From NCBI GenBank assembly GCA_947247005.1, contig OX365944.1, positions 22,543,501-22,607,500 on the forward strand: a stretch of 64,000 bases of DNA, in the 5' to 3' direction. Origin of the DNA: Spisula solida (Eukaryota > Mollusca > Bivalvia > Venerida > Mactridae). The first letter of the stretch is position 1. Each line of letters begins with the position of its first letter. The notes under the pieces were generated by a model. It had not been told where the DNA came from. It did not search any database and saw nothing but the letters and a program-made list of their open reading frames with translations. This document shows, piece by piece, positions 1 to 15,968 of the stretch. A program made the position numbers and the translations under genes.

Positions 1-2633
1 GCACTAGCCTGTGCTTGGAACAATGGGCAGTTAGCAACATAGAAGATGGAGGACCACTGTAGATACAGAATACACTGTTGCATATTTCTTGGTACTTGTT
101 TGTGCTGGTGTGATTTCATACAACTAGCACTAGCCTGTGCTTGGATCAATGGGCAGTTAGCAACATAGAAGATGGAAGCATAAAATGGATACAGAATACA
201 CTGTTACATATTTCTTGGTACTTGTTTGTGCTTGTGTGATTTCATACAAGTAGCACTAGCCTGTGTTTGGAATAATGGGCAGTTAGCAACATAGAAGATG
301 GAAGACCACCGTAGATACAGAATACACTGTTACATATTTCTTGGTACTTGCGTGTGCTTGTGTGATTTAATACAACTAGCACTAGCCTGTGCTTGGAACA
401 ATGGGCAGTTAGCAACATAGAAGATGGAGGACCACCATAGATACAGAATACACTGTTACATATTTCTTGGTACTTGTTTGTGCTTGTATGATTTCATACA
501 ACTAGCACTAGCCTGTGCTTGGACCAATGGGCAGTTAGCAACATAGAAGAGGACCAATAGGCAGTTAGCAACATAGAAGATGGCAGCATAAAATGGATAC
601 AGAATACACAGTATCATATTTCTTGGTACTTGTTTGTGCTTGTGTGATTTCATACAACTAGCACTAGCCTGTGCTTGGAACAATGGGCAGTTATCAACAT
701 AGAAGATGGAAGACCACCGTAGATACAGAATACACTGTTACATATTTCTTGGTACTTGTTTGTGCTTGTGTGATTTCATACAACTAGCACTAGCCTGTGC
801 TTGGACCAATGGGCAGTCAGCAGCATAGAAGATGGAGGACCACCGTAGATACAGTATACACTGTTACATATTTCTTGGTACTTGTTTGTGCTTGTGTGAT
901 TTCATACAACTAGCACTAGCCTGTGCTTGGAACAGTGAGCAGTTAGCATCATAGAAGATGGCGGCATACAATGGATACAGCCCACACTGTAACATATTTC
1001 TTGGAACATATTTGTGCTTGTGTGATTTCATACAACTAGCACTAGCCTGTGCTTGGACCAATGGGCAGTTAGCAACATAGAAGAGGACCAATGGGCAGTT
1101 AGCAACATAGAATATGGAGGACCACCGTAGATACAGAATACACTGTTACATATTTCTTGGTACTTGTTTGTGCTTGTGTGATTTCATACAACTAGCACTA
1201 GCCTGTGCTTGGAATAATGGGCAGTTAGCAACATAGAAGATGTAGGACCACAGTAGATACAGAATACACTGTTTCATATTTCTTGGTACATGTTTGTGCT
1301 TGTGTGATACAACTAGCACTAGCCTGTGCTTGGACCAATGGGCAGTTAGCAACATAGAAGACGAAGACGAACATGGAGACAGAATACACAGTATCATATT
1401 TCTTGGTACATGTTTGTGCTTGTGTGATTTCATACAACTAGCACTAGCCTGTGCTTGGAACAGTGGGCAGTTAGCATCATAAAAGATGGCGGCATACAAT
1501 GGATACAGCCCACACGGTAACTTATTTCTTGGTACATGTTTGTGCTTGTGTGATTTCATACAACTAGCACTAGCCTGTGCTTGGACCAATGGGCAGTTAG
1601 CAACATAGAAGACGAAGAACGAACATGGAGACAAAACACACAATATCATATTTCTTGGTACATGTTTGTGCTTGTGTGATTCATACAACTAGCACTAGCC
1701 TGTGCTTGGAACAATGGGCAGTTAGCAACATAGAAGATGGAAGACTACCGTAGATACAAAATGGACTGTATCATAGTTCTTGGTACATGTTTGTGATCGT
1801 GTGATTTCATACAACTAGCACTAGCCTGTGCTTGGAACAATGGGCAGTTAGCAACATAGAAGAGGACAAATGGGCAGTTAGCAACATAGAAGATGGAAGA
1901 CTACCGTAGATACAGAATACACTGTTTCATATTTCTTGGTACTTGTTTGTGCTTGTGTGATTTCATACAACTAGCACTAGCCTGTGCTTGGAACAATGGG
2001 CAGTTAGCAACAGAGAAGATGGAAGACCACCGTAGATACAGAATACACTGTTTCATATTTCTTGGTACTTGTTTGTGCTTGTGTGATTTCATACAACTAG
2101 CACTAGCCTGTGCTTTGAACAATGGGCAGTTAGCAACATAGAAGACGAAGAACGAACATGGAGACAGAATACACAGTATCATATTTCACAGTGGGCAGTT
2201 AGCATCATAGAAGATGGCGGCATACAATGGATACAGCCCACACTGTAACATATTTCTTGGTACATATTTGTGCTTGTGTGATTTCATACAACTAGCACTA
2301 GCCTGTGCTTGGAACAATGGGCAGTTAGCAACATAGAAGACGGAGAACCACCGTAGATAAAGAATACACTGTTACACATTTCTTGGTACATGTTTGTGCT
2401 TGTGTGATTTCATACAACTAGCACTAGCCTGTGCTTGGAACAATGGGCAGTTAGCAACATAGAAGATGGAAGACCACCGTAGATACAGAATACACTGTTA
2501 CATATTTCTGGGTACTTGTTTGTGCTTGTGTCATTTCATACAACTAGCACTAGCCTGTGCTTGGAACAATGGGCAGTTAGCAACATAGAAGATGGCAGCA
2601 TTCATTGGGTACATAATTCACTGTTTCATATGC

Positions 2634-3152
2634 ATTCAGTAAAGTAGAAAACAATGGCAAGAATTAATGACAATTCATGATTAATGAATACACTACAAAT
2701 TACTGAAATGTTTTTCACACCTTTCAAACAAATCTCCACCAACTGCCATCAAAGTGGAATCAATCAATTGTATGAATAAATCACTCAATATGACCAAACA
2801 AGCCAATCAACAACATTGATTAACTCATCTATAAATCAAAAGGACAGGAGGGCATGTAGTGAGCTTGGTTAAAAGGTCTGTCAGTGATCACTAAAACATA
2901 TGTCATATACATCAATAATGTATATAACTGACCCCTCATCAACTACAATTATCATAATTATGCCATCTTACCATAATAATACATGGTAGAAATGAAGACT
3001 AATTAAGGCAAACATAAGTTTCAAGATATCAAATAATCAACAATTATAGAAATGCCGTAATACATATTGAAATTGGCAACAAAAAGTACAGCAAAATTAT
3101 TGTCTGTGAGTAGTAAGTACATAGAAGACAACCAGTAAGCAATACCCTGTAT
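2634..3152. repeat. 519-bp satellite insert, copy 1
   Basis: A unique-looking AT-rich segment, from 'attcagtaaagtag' to 'aataccctgtat', that interrupts the 126-bp array. It belongs to the first sequence subfamily, with 'ctccaccaactgcc' and 'caattgtatg'. No long open frame and no clear terminal inverted repeat are visible. Confidence 0.93.
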
Positions 3153-5061
3153 TAGCAACATAGAAGAGGGCCAATGGGCAGTTAGCTACATAGAAGATGG
3201 AGGACCACCGTAGATATAGAATACACTGTGTCATATTTCTTGGTACTTGTTTGTGCTTGTGTGATTTCATACAACTAGCACTAGCCTGTGCTTGGAACAA
3301 TGGGCAGTTAGCAACATAGAAGATGGAGGACCACCGTAGATACAGAATACACTGTTACATATTTCTTGGTACATGTTTGTGCTTGTGTGATTTCATACAA
3401 CTAGCACTAGCCTGTGCTTGGACCAATGGGCAGTTAGCAACATAGAAGACGAAGAACGAACATGGAGACAGAATACACAGTATCATATTTCTTGGTACTT
3501 GTTTGTGCTTGTGTGATTTCATACAACTAGCACTAGCCTGTGCTTGGAACAATGGGCAGTTAGCAACATAGAAGATGTAAGACCACCGTAGATAGAGAAT
3601 ACACTGTATCATATTTCTTGGTACTTGTTTGTGCTTGTGTGATTTCATACAACTAGCACTAGCCTGTGCTTGGATCAATGGGCAGTTAGCAACATAGAAG
3701 ATGGCAGCATAAAATGGATACAGAATACACTGTTACATATTTCTTGGTACTTGTTTGTGCTTGTGTGATTTCATACAACTAGCACTAGCCTGTGCTTGGA
3801 ACAATGGGCAGTTAGCAACATAGAAGATGTAGGACCACCGTAGTTACAGAATGCACTGTTACATATATCTTGGTACATGTTTGTGCTTGTGTGATTTCAT
3901 ACAACTAGCACTAGCCTGTGCTTGGACCAATGGGCAGTTAGCAACATAGAAGAGGACCAATGGGCAGTTAGCAACATAGAAGATGGAGGACGACTGAAGA
4001 TATAGAATACACTGTGTCATATTTCCTGGTACATGTTTGTGCTTGTGTGATTTCATACAACTAGCACTAGCCTGTGCTTGGAACAATGGGCAGTTAGCAA
4101 CATAGAAGATGGAGGACCACCGTAGACACAGAATACACTGTTACATATTTCTTGGTACTTGTTTGTGCCTGTGTGATTTCATACAACTAGCACTAGCCTG
4201 TGCTTGGAATAATGGGGAGTTAGCAACATAGAAGATGTAGGACCACCGTAGTTACAGAATACACTGTTTCATATTTCTTGGTACATGTTTGTGCTTGTGT
4301 GATTTCATACAACTAGCACTAGCCTGTGCTTGGACCATTGGGCAGTTAGCAACATAGAAGAGGACCAATGGGCAGTTAGCAACATAGAAGATGGAGGACC
4401 ACTGAAGATACAGAATACACTGTGTCATATTCTTGGTACATGTTTGTGCTTGTGTGATTTCATACAACTAGCACTAGCTTGTGCTTGGAACAATGGGCAG
4501 TTAGCAACATAGAAGATGGAGGACCACCGTAGATACAGAATACACTGTTACATATTTCTTGGTACTTGTTTGTGTTTGTGTGATTTCATACAACTAGCAC
4601 TAGCTTGTGCTTGGAACAATGGGCAGTTAGCAACATAGAAGATGGAAGACCACCGTAGATACAGAATACACTGTATCATATTTCTTGGTACTTGTTTGTG
4701 CTTGTGTGATTTCATACAACTAGCACTAGCCTGTGCTTGGATCAATGGGCAGTTAGCAACATAGAAGATGGCAGCATAAATTGGATACAGAATACACTGT
4801 TAAATATTTCTTGGTACTTGTTTGTGCTTGTGTGATTACATACAACTAGCACTAGCCTGTGCTTGGAACAATGGGCAATCAGCAACATAGAAGATGGAAG
4901 ACCACCGTAGATACAGAATACACTGTTACATATTTCTTGGTACTTGTTTGTGCTTGTGTGATTTCAAACAACTAGCACTAGCCTGTGCTTGGAACAATGG
5001 GCAGTTAGCAACATAGAAAATGGCAGCATACATTGGGTACATAATTCACTGTTTCATAATC

Positions 5062-5580
5062 ATTCAGTAAAGTAGAAAACAATGGCAAGAATTAATGACA
5101 ATTCATGATTAATGAATACACTACAAATTACTGAAATGTTTTTCACACCTTTCAAACAAATCTCCACCAACTGCCATCAAAGTGGAATCAATCAATTGTA
5201 TGAATAAATCACTCAATATGACCAAGCAAGCCAATCAACAACATTGATTAACTCATCTATAAATCAAAAGGACAGGAGGGCATGTAGTGAGCTTGGTTAA
5301 AAGGTCTGTCAGTGATCACTAAAACATATGTCATATACATCAATAATGTATATAAACGACCACTCATCAACTACAATTATCATAATTATGCCATCTTACC
5401 ATAATAATACATGGTAGAAATGAAGACTAATTAAGGCAAACATAAGTTTCAAGATATCAAATAATCAACAATTATAGAAATGCCGTAATACATATTGAAA
5501 TTGGCAACAAAAAGTACAGCAAAATTATTGTCTGTGAGTAGTAAGTACATAGAAGACAACCAGTAAGCAATACCCTGTAT
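5062..5580. repeat. 519-bp satellite insert, copy 2
   Basis: Starts 2,428 bp after copy 1 and has the same length. It differs from copy 1 by scattered substitutions, such as 'aacgaccactc' for 'actgacccctc'. Confidence 0.93.
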
Positions 5581-7712
5581 TAGCAACATAGAAGAGGGCC
5601 AATGGGCAGTTAGCTACATAGAAGATGGAGGACCACCGTAGATATAGAATACACTGTGTCATATTTCTTGGTACTTGTTTGTGCTTGTGTGATTTCATAC
5701 AACTAGCACTAGCCTGTGCTTGGAACAATGGGCAGTTAGCAACATAGAAGATGGAGGACCACTGTAGATACAGAATACACTGTTACATATTTCTTGGTAC
5801 ATGTTTGTGCTTGTGTGATTTCATACAACTAGCACTAGCCTGTGCTTGGACCAATGGGCAGTTAGCAACATAGAAGACGAAGAACGAACATGGAGACAGA
5901 ATACACAGTATCATATTTCTTGGTACTTGTTTGTGCTTGTGTGATTTCATACAACTAGCACTAGCCTGTGCTTGGAACAATGGGCAGTTAGCAACATAGA
6001 AGATGTAAGACCACCGTAGATAAAGAATACACTGTATCATATTTCTTGGTACTTGTTTGTGCTTGTGTGATTTCATACAACTAGCACTAGCCTGTGCTTG
6101 GATCAATGGGCAGTTAGCAACATAGAAGATGGCAGCATAAAATGGATACAGAATACACTGTTACATATTTCTTGGTACTTGTTTGTGCTTGTGTGATTTC
6201 ATACAACTAGCACTAGCCTGTGCTTGGAACAATGGGCAGTTAGCAACATAGAAGATGGAGGACCACCGTAGATACAGAATACACTGTTACATATTTCTTG
6301 GTACTTGTTTGTGCTTGTGTGATTTCATACAACTAGCACTAGCCTGTGCTTGGAACAATGGGCAGGAAGCAACATAGAAGATGGAGGACCACCGTAGATA
6401 CAGAATACACTGTTACAAATTTCTTGGTACATGTTTGTGCTTGTGTGATTTCATACAACTAGCACTAGCCTGAGCTTGGACCAATGAGCAGTTAGCAACA
6501 TAGAAGACGAAGAACGAACATGGAGACAGAATACACAGTATCATATTTCTTGGTACTTGTTTGTGCTTGTGTGATTTCATACAACTAGCACTAGCCTGTG
6601 CTTGGAACAATGGGCAGTTAGCAACATAGAAGATGTAAGACCACCGTAGATAAAGAATACACTGTATCATATTTCTTGGTACTTGTTTGTGCTTGTGTGA
6701 TTTCATACAACTAGCACTAGCCTGTGCTTGGATCAATGGGCAGTTAGCAACATAGAAGATGGCAGCATAAAATGGATACAGAATACACTGTTACATATTT
6801 CTTGGTACTTGTTTGTGCTTGTGTGATTTCATACAACTAGCACTAGCCTGTGCTTGGAACAATAGGCAGTAAGCAACATAGAAGATGTAGGACCACCGTA
6901 GTTACAGAATGCACTGTTTCATATATCTTGGTACATGTTTGTGCTTGTGTGATTTCATACAACTAGCACTAGCCTGTGCTTGGACCAATGGGCAGTTAGC
7001 AACATAGAAGAGGACCAATGGGCAGTTAGCAACATAGAAGATGGAGGATGACTGAAGATATAGAATACACTGTGTCATATTTCCTGGTACATGTTTGTGC
7101 TTGTGTGATTTCATACAACTAGCACTAGCCTGTGCTTGGAACAATGGGCAGTTAGCAACATAGAAGATGGAGGACCACCGTAGATACAGAATACACTGTT
7201 ACATATTTCTTGGTACTTGTTTGTGCCTGTGTGATTTCATACAACTAGCACTAGCCTGTGCTTGGAACAATGGGGAGTTAGCAACATAGAAGATGTAGGA
7301 CCACCGTAGTTACAGAATACACTGTTTCATATTTCTTGGTACATGTTTGTGCTTGTGTGATTTCATACAACTAGCACTAGCCTGTGCTTGGAACAATGGG
7401 CAGTTAGCAACATAGAAGATGGAAGACCACAGTAGATACAGATTACACTGTTACATATTTCTTGGTACTTGTTTGTGCTTGTGTGATTACATACAACTAG
7501 CACTAGCCTGTGCTTGGAACAATGGGCAGTCAGCAACATAGAAGATGGAAGACCACCGTAGATACAGAATACACTGTTACATATTTCTTGGTACTTGTTT
7601 GTGCTTGTGTGATTTCATACAACTAGCACTAGCCTGTGCTTGGAACAATGGGCAGTTAGCAACATAGAAAATGGCAGCATACATTGGGTACATAATTCAC
7701 TGTTTCATAATC

Positions 7713-8231
7713 ATTCAGTAAAGTAGAAAATAATGGCAAGAATTAATGACAATTCATGATTAATGAATACACTACAAATTACTGAAATGTTTTTCACACC
7801 TTTCAAACAAATCTCCACGAACTGCCATCAAAGTGGAATCAATCAATTGTATGAATAAATCACTCAATATGACCAAGCAAGCCAATCAACAACATTGATT
7901 AACTCATCTATAAATAAAAAGGACAGGAGGGCATGCAGTGAGCTTGGTTAAAAGGTCTGTCAGTGATCACTAAAACATATGTCATATACATCAATAATGT
8001 ATATAACTGACCCCTCATCAACTACAATTATCATAATTATGCCATCTTACCATAATAATACATGGTAGAAATGAAGACCAATTAAGGCAAACATAAGTTT
8101 CAAGATATCAAATAATCAACAATTATAGAAATGCCATAATACATATTGAAATTGGCAACAAAAAGTACAGCAAAATTATTGTCTGTGAGTAGTAAGTACA
8201 TAGAAGACAACCAGTAAGCAATACCCTGTAT
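7713..8231. repeat. 519-bp satellite insert, copy 3
   Basis: Starts 2,651 bp after copy 2. First subfamily, with private changes such as 'ctccacgaactg' and 'gggcatgcagtg'. Confidence 0.93.
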
Positions 8232-10140
8232 TAGCAACATAGAAGAGGGCCAATGGGCAGTTAGCTACATAGAAGATGGAGGACCACCGTAGATATAGAA
8301 TACACTGTGTCATATTTCTTGGTACTTGTTTGTGCTTGTGTGATTTCATACAACTAGCACTAGCCTGTGCTTGGAACAATGGGCAGTTAGAAACATAGAA
8401 GATGGAGGACCACCGTAGATACAGAATACACTGTTACATATTTCTTGGTACATGTTTGTGCTTGTGTGATTTCATACAACTAGCACTAGCCTGTGCTTGG
8501 ACCAATGGGCAGTTAGCAACATAGAAGACGAAGAACGAACATGGAGACAGAATACACAGTATCATATTTCTTGGTACTTGTTTGTGCTTGTGTGATTTCA
8601 TACAACTAGCACTAGCCTGTGCTTGGAACAATGGGCAGTTAGCAACATAGAAGATGTAAGACCACCGTAGATAAAGAATACACTGTATCATATTTCTTGG
8701 TACTTGTTTGTGCTTGTGTGATTTCATACAACTAGCACTAGCCTGTGCTTGGATCAATGGGCAGTTAGCAACATAGAAGATGGCAGCATAAAATGGATAC
8801 AGAATACACTGTTACATATTTCTTGGTACTTGTTTGTGCTTGTGTGATTTCATACAACTAGCACTAGCCTGTGCTTGGAACAATGGGCAGTTAGCAACAT
8901 AGAAGATGTAGGACCACCGTAGTTACAGAATGCACTGTTTCATATATCTTGGTACATGTTTGTGCTTGTGTGATTTCATACAACTAGCACTAGCCTGTGC
9001 TTGGACCAATGGGCAGTTAGCAACATAGAAGACGACCAATGGGCAGTTAGCAACATAGAAGATGGAGGACGACTGAAGATATAGAATACACTGTGTCATA
9101 TTTCCTGGTACATGTTTGTGCTTGTGTGATTTCATACAACTAGCACTAGCCTGTGCTTGGAACAATGGGCAGTTAGCAACATAGAAGATGGAGGACCACC
9201 GTAGATACAGAATACACTGTTACATATTTCTTGGTACTTGTTTGTGCCTGTGTGATTTCATACAACTAGCACTAGCCTGTGCTTGGAATAATGGGGAGTT
9301 AGCAACATAGAAGATGTAGGACCACCGTAGTTACAGAATACACTGTTTCATATTTCTTGGTACATGTTTGTGCTTGTGTGATTTCATACAACTAGCACTA
9401 GCCTGTGCTTGGACCAATGGGCAGTTAGCAACATAGAAGAGGACCAATGGGCAGTTAGCAACATAGAAGATGGAGGACCACTGAAGATACAGAATACACT
9501 GTGTCATATTCTTGGTACATGTTTGTGCTTGTGTGATTTCATACAACTAGCACTAGCTTGTGCTTGGAACAATGGGCAGTTAGCAACAAAGAAGATGGAG
9601 GACCACCGTAGATACAGAATACACTGTTACATATTTCTTGGAACTTGTTTGTGCTTGTGTGATTTCATACAACTAGCACTAGCTTGTGCTTGGAACAATG
9701 GGCAGTTAGCAACATAGAAGATGGAAGACCACCGTAGATACAGAATACACTGTATCATATTTCTTGGTACATGTTTGTGCTTGTGTGATTTCATACAACT
9801 AGCACTAGCCTGTGCTTGGAACAATGGGCAGTTAGCAACATAGAAGATGGAAGACCACAGTAGATACAGATTACACTGTTACATATTTCTTGGTACTTGT
9901 TTGTGCTTGTGTGATTACATACAACTAGCACTAGCCTGTGCTTGGAACAATGGGCAGTCAGCAACATAGAAGATGGAAGACCACCGTAGATACAGAATAC
10001 ACTGTTACATATTTCTTGGTACTTGTTTGTGCTTGTGTGATTTCATACAACTAGCACTAGCCTGTGCTTGGAACAATGGGCAGTTAGCAACATAGAAAAT
10101 GGCAGCATACATTGGGTACATAATTCACTGTTTCATAATC

Positions 10141-10659
10141 ATTCAGTAAAGTAGAAAATAATGGCAAGAATTAATGACAATTCATGATTAATGAATACAC
10201 TACAAATTACTGAAGTGTTTTTCACACCTTTCAAACAAATCTCCACCAACTGCCATCAAAGTGGAATCAATCAATTGTATGAATAAATCACTCAATATGA
10301 CCAAGCAAGCCAATCAACAACATTGATTAACTCATCTATAAATCAAAAGGACAGGAGGGCATGTAGTGAGCTTGGTTAAAAGGTCTGTCAGTGATCACTG
10401 AAACATATGTCATATACATCAATAATGTATATAAACGACCCCTCATCAACTACAATTATCATAATTATGCCATCTTACCATAATAATACATGGTACAAAT
10501 GAAGACCAATTAAGGCAAACATAAGTTTCAAGATATCAAATAATCAACAATTATAGAAATGCCATAATACATATTGAAATTGGCAACAAAAAGTACAGCA
10601 AAATTATTGTCTGTGAGTAGTAAGTACATAGAAGACAACCAGTAAGCAATACTCTGTGT
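10141..10659. repeat. 519-bp satellite insert, copy 4
   Basis: Starts 2,428 bp after copy 3, repeating the spacing between copies 1 and 2. It ends in 'actctgtgt', an ending shared only with copy 6, although its body is of the first subfamily. Confidence 0.93.
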
Positions 10660-12317
10660 TAGCAACATTGAAGAGGGCCAATGGGCAGTTAGCTACATAG
10701 AAGATGGAGGACCACCGTATATATAGAATACACTGTGTCATATTTCTTGGTACTTGTTTGTGCTTGTGTGATTTCATACAACTAGCACTAGCCTGTGCTT
10801 AGAACAATGGGCAGTTAGCTACATAGAAGATGGAGGACCACCGTAGATACAGAATATGCTGTGTCATATTTCTTGGTACTTGTTTGTGCTTGTGTGATTT
10901 CATACAACTAGCACTAGCCTGTGCTTGGACCAATGGGCAGTTAGCAACATAGAAGATGGAGGACCACCGTTGATACAGAATACACTGTTTCATATTTCTT
11001 GGTACTTGTTTGTGCTTCTGTGATTTCATGCAACTAGCACTAGCCTGTGCTTGGACCAATGGGCAGTTAGCAACATAGAAGAGGACAAATTGGCAGTTAG
11101 CAACATAGAAGATGAAGGACCACCTGTGATAAAGAATACACTGTTTCATATTTCTTGGTACTTGTTTGTGCTTGTGTGATTTCATACAACTAGCACTAGC
11201 CTGTGCTTGGAACAATGGGCAGTTAGCAACATAGAAGAGGACCAATGTGCAGTTAGCAACATAGAAGATGGAGGATCACCGTAGATACAGAATACACAAT
11301 AACATATTTCTTGGTACATGTTTGTGCTTGTGTGATTTCATACAACTAGCACTAGCCTGTGCTTGGAACAATGGGCAGTGAGCAACATAGAAGATGGAAG
11401 ACCACCGAAGATACAGAATACACTGTTACATATTTCTTGGTACTTGTTTGTGCTTGTGTGATTTCATACAACTAGCACTAGCCTGTGCTTGGAACAATGG
11501 GCAGTTAGCAACATAGAAGATGGAAGCATAAAATGGATACAGAATACACTGTTACGTATTTCTTGGTACTTGTTTGTGCTTGTGTGATTTCATACAACTA
11601 GCACTAGCCTGTGCTTGGAACAATGGGCAGTTAGCTACATGGAAGATGGAGGACCACCGTAGATACAGAATACACTGTTACATATTTCTTGGTACATGTT
11701 TGTGCTTGTGTGATTTCATAGAACTAGCACTAGCCTGTGCTTGGAACAATGGGCAGTGAGCAACATAGAAGATGGAAGACCACCGAAGATACAGAATACA
11801 CTGTTACATATTTCTTGGTACTTGTTTGTGCTTGTGTCATTTCATACAACTAGCACTAGCCTGTGCTTGGAACAATGGGCAGTTAGCAACATAGAAGATG
11901 GAAGACCACCGAAGATACAGAACACACTGTTACATATTTCTTGGTACTTGTTTGTGCTTGTGTGATTTCATACAACTAGCACTAGCCTGTGCTTGGAACA
12001 ATGGGCAGTTAGCAACATAGAAGATGGCAGCATAAAATGGATACAGAATACACTGTTACATACTTCTTGGTACATGTTTGTGCTTGTGTGATTTCATACA
12101 ACTAGCACTAGCCTGTGCTTGGAACAATGGGCAGTTAGCAACATAGAAGATGAAGGACCACCGTAGATACAGAATACACTGTGTCATATTTCTTGGTACT
12201 TGTTTGTGCTTGTGTGATTTCATACAACTAGCACTAGCCTGTGCTTGGAACAATGGGCAGTTAGCAACATAGAAGATGGCAGCATTCATTGGGTACATAA
12301 TTCACTGTTTCATATTC

Positions 12318-12836
12318 ATTCAGTAAAGTAGAAAACAATGGCAAGAATTAATGACAATTCATGATTAATGAATACACTACAAATTACTGAAATGTTTTTC
12401 ACACCTTTCAAACAAATCTCCAGCAACTGCCATCAAAGTGGAATCAATCAAATGTATGAATAAATCACTCAATATGACCAAGCAAGCCAATCAACAACAT
12501 TGATTAACTCATCTATAAATCAAAAGGACAGGAGGGCATGTAGTGAGCTTGGTTAAAAGGTCTGTCAGTGATCACTAAAACATATGTCATATACATCAAT
12601 AATGTATATAAACGACCCCTCATCAACTACAATTATCATAATTATGCCATCTTACCATAATAATACAAGGTACAAATAAAGACCAATTAAGGCAAACATA
12701 AGTTTCAAGATATCAAATAATCAACAATTATAGAAATGCCATAATACATATTGAAATTGGCAACAAAAAGTACAGCAAAATTATTGTCTGTGAGTAGTAA
12801 GTACATAGAAGACAACCAGTAAGCAATACCCTGTGT
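12318..12836. repeat. 519-bp satellite insert, copy 5
   Basis: First member of the second subfamily, marked by 'ctccagcaactgcc', 'caaatgtatg' and 'acaaggtacaaataaag'. Starts 2,177 bp after copy 4. Confidence 0.93.
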
Positions 12837-15800
12837 TAGCAACATAGAAGAGGGCCAATGGGCAGTTAGCTACATAGAAGATGGAGGACCACCGTAGATA
12901 TAGAATACACTGTGTCATATTTCTTGGTACTTGTTTGTGCTTGAGTGATTTCATACAACTAGCACTAGCCTGTGCTTGGAACAATGGGCAGTTAGCAACA
13001 TAGAAGATGGAGGACCACCGTAGATACAGAATACACTGTTGCATATTTCTTGGTACTTGTTTGTGCTTGTGTGATTTCATACAACTAGCACTAGCCTGTG
13101 CTTGGATCAATGGGCAGTTAGCAACATAGAAGATGGAAGCATAAAATGGATACAGAATACACTGTTACGTATTTCTTGGTACTTGTTTGTGCTTGTGTGA
13201 TTTCATACAACTAGCACTAGCCTGTGCTTGGAACAATGGGCAGTTAGCTACATGGAAGATATAGGACCACCGTAGATACAGAATACACTGTTACATATTT
13301 CTTGGTACATGTTTGTGCTTGTGTGATTTCATACAACTAGCACTAGCCTGTGCTTGGAACAATGGGCAGTGAGCAACATAGAAGATGGAAGACCACCGAA
13401 GATACAGAATACACTGTTACATATTTCTTGGTACTTGTTTGTGCTTGTGTGATTTCATACAACTAGCACTAGCCTGTGCTTGGAACAATGGGCAGTTAGC
13501 AACATAGAAGATGGAAGACCACCGAAGATACAGAACACACTGTTACATATTTCTTGGTACTTGTTTGTGCTTGTGTGATTTCATACAACTAGCACTAGCC
13601 TGTGCTTGGAACAATGGGCAGTTAGCAACATAGAAGATGGCAGCTTAAAATGGATACAGAATACACTGTTACATACTTCTTGGTACATGTTTGTGCTTGT
13701 GTGATTTCATACAACTAGCACTAGCCTGTGCTTGGAACAATGGGCAGTGAGCAACATAGAAGATGGAAGACCACCGAAGATACAGAATACACTGTTACAT
13801 ATTTCTTGGTACTTGTTTGTGCTTGTGTGATTTCATACAACTAGCACTAGCCTGTGCTTGGAACAATGGGCAGTTAGCAACATAGAAGATGGAAGACCAC
13901 CGAAGATACAGAACACACTGTTACATATTTCTTGGTACTTGTTTGTGCTTTCATACAACTAGCACTAGCCTGTGCTTGGAACAATGGGCAGTTAGCAACA
14001 TAGAAGATGGCAGCATAAAATGGATACAGAATACACTGTTACATACTTCTTGGTAAATGTTTGTGCTTGTGTGATTTCAAACAACTAGCACTAGCCTGTG
14101 CTTGGAACAATGGGCAGTTAGCAACATAGAAGATGGAGGACCACCGTAGAAACAGAATACACTGTTACATATTTCTTGGTACATGTTTGTGCTTGTGTGA
14201 TTTCATAAAACTAGCACTAGCCTGTGCTTGGACCAATGGGCAGTTAGCAACATAGAAGACAAAGAATGAACATGGAGACAGAATACACAGTATCATATTT
14301 CTTGGTACATGTTTGTGCTTGTGTGATTTCATACAACTAGCACTAGCCTGTGCTTGGAAAAATGGGCAGTTAGCAACATAGAAGATGGCAGCAGAAAATG
14401 GATACAGAATACACTATTATATATTTCTTGGTACATGTTTGTGCTTGTGTGATTTCATACAACTAGCACTAGCCTGTGCTTGGAACAATGGGCAGTTAGC
14501 AACATAGAAGATGGAGGACCACCGTAGATACAGAATACACTGTTACATATTTCTTGGTACTTGTTTGTGCTTGTGTGATTTCATACAACTAGCACTAGCC
14601 TGTGCTTGGACCAATGGTCAGTTAGCAACATAGAAGAGGACCAATGGGCAGTTAGCAACATAGAAGATGGAGGACCACCGGAGATACAGAATACACTGTG
14701 TCATATTTCTTGGTACTTGTTTGTGCTTGTGTGATTTCATACAACTAGCACTAGCCTGTGTTTGGAACAATGGGCAGTTAGCAACATAGAAGATGGATGA
14801 CCACCGTTGATACAGAATAAACTGTGTCATATTTCTTGGTACTTGTTTGTGCTTGTGTGATTACATACAACTAGCACTAGCTTGTGCTTGGATCAATGGG
14901 CAGTTAGCAACATAGAAGATGGCAGCATAAAATGGATACAGAATACACTGTTACATATTTCTTGGTACTTGTTTGTGCTTGTGTGATTTCATACAACTAG
15001 CACTAGCCTGTGCTTGGACCAATGGGCAGTCAGCAACATAGAAAATGGAGGACCACCGTAGATACAGAATACTCTGTTACATATTTCTTGGTACATGTTT
15101 GTGCTTGTGTGATTTCATACAACTAGCACTAGCCTGTGTTTGGAACAATGGGCAGTTAGCAACATAGAAGATGGATGACCACCGTTGATACAGAATAAAC
15201 TGTGTCATATTTCTTGGTACTTGTTTGTGCTTGTGTGATTACATACAACTAGCACTAGCTTGTGCTTGGATCAATGGGGAGTTAGCAACATAGAAGATGG
15301 CAGCATAAAATGGATACAGAATACACTGTTACATATTTCTTGGTACTTGTTTGTGCTTGTGTGATTTCATACAACTAGCACTAGCCTGTGCTTGGACCAA
15401 TGGGCAGTCAGCAACATAGAAAATGGAGGACCACCGTAGATACAGAATACACTGTTACATATTTCTTGGTACATGTTTGTGCTTGTGTGATTTCATACAA
15501 CTAGCACTAGCCAGTGCTTGGAACAATGGGCAGTTAGCAACATAGAAGATGGAGGACCACCGTAGTTACAGAATATACTGTTACATATTTCTTGGTACTT
15601 GTTTGTGCTTGTGTGATTTCATACAACTAGCACTAGCCTGTGCTTGGACCAATGGGCAGTTAGCAACATAGAAGATGGAAGACCACCGTAGATACAGAAT
15701 ACACTGTTACATATTTCTTGGTACTTGTTTGTGCTTGTGTGATTTCATACAACTAGCACTAGCCTGTGCTTGGACCAATGGGCAGTTAGCAACATAGAAG

Positions 15801-15968
15801 ATGGAAGACCACCGTAGATACAGAATACACTGTTACATATTTCTTGGTACTTGTTTGTGCTTGTGTGATTTCATACAACTAGCACTAGCCTGTGCTTGGA
15901 ACAATGGGCAGTTAGCAACATAGAAGATGGCAGCATTCATTGGGTACATAATTCACTGTTTCATATTC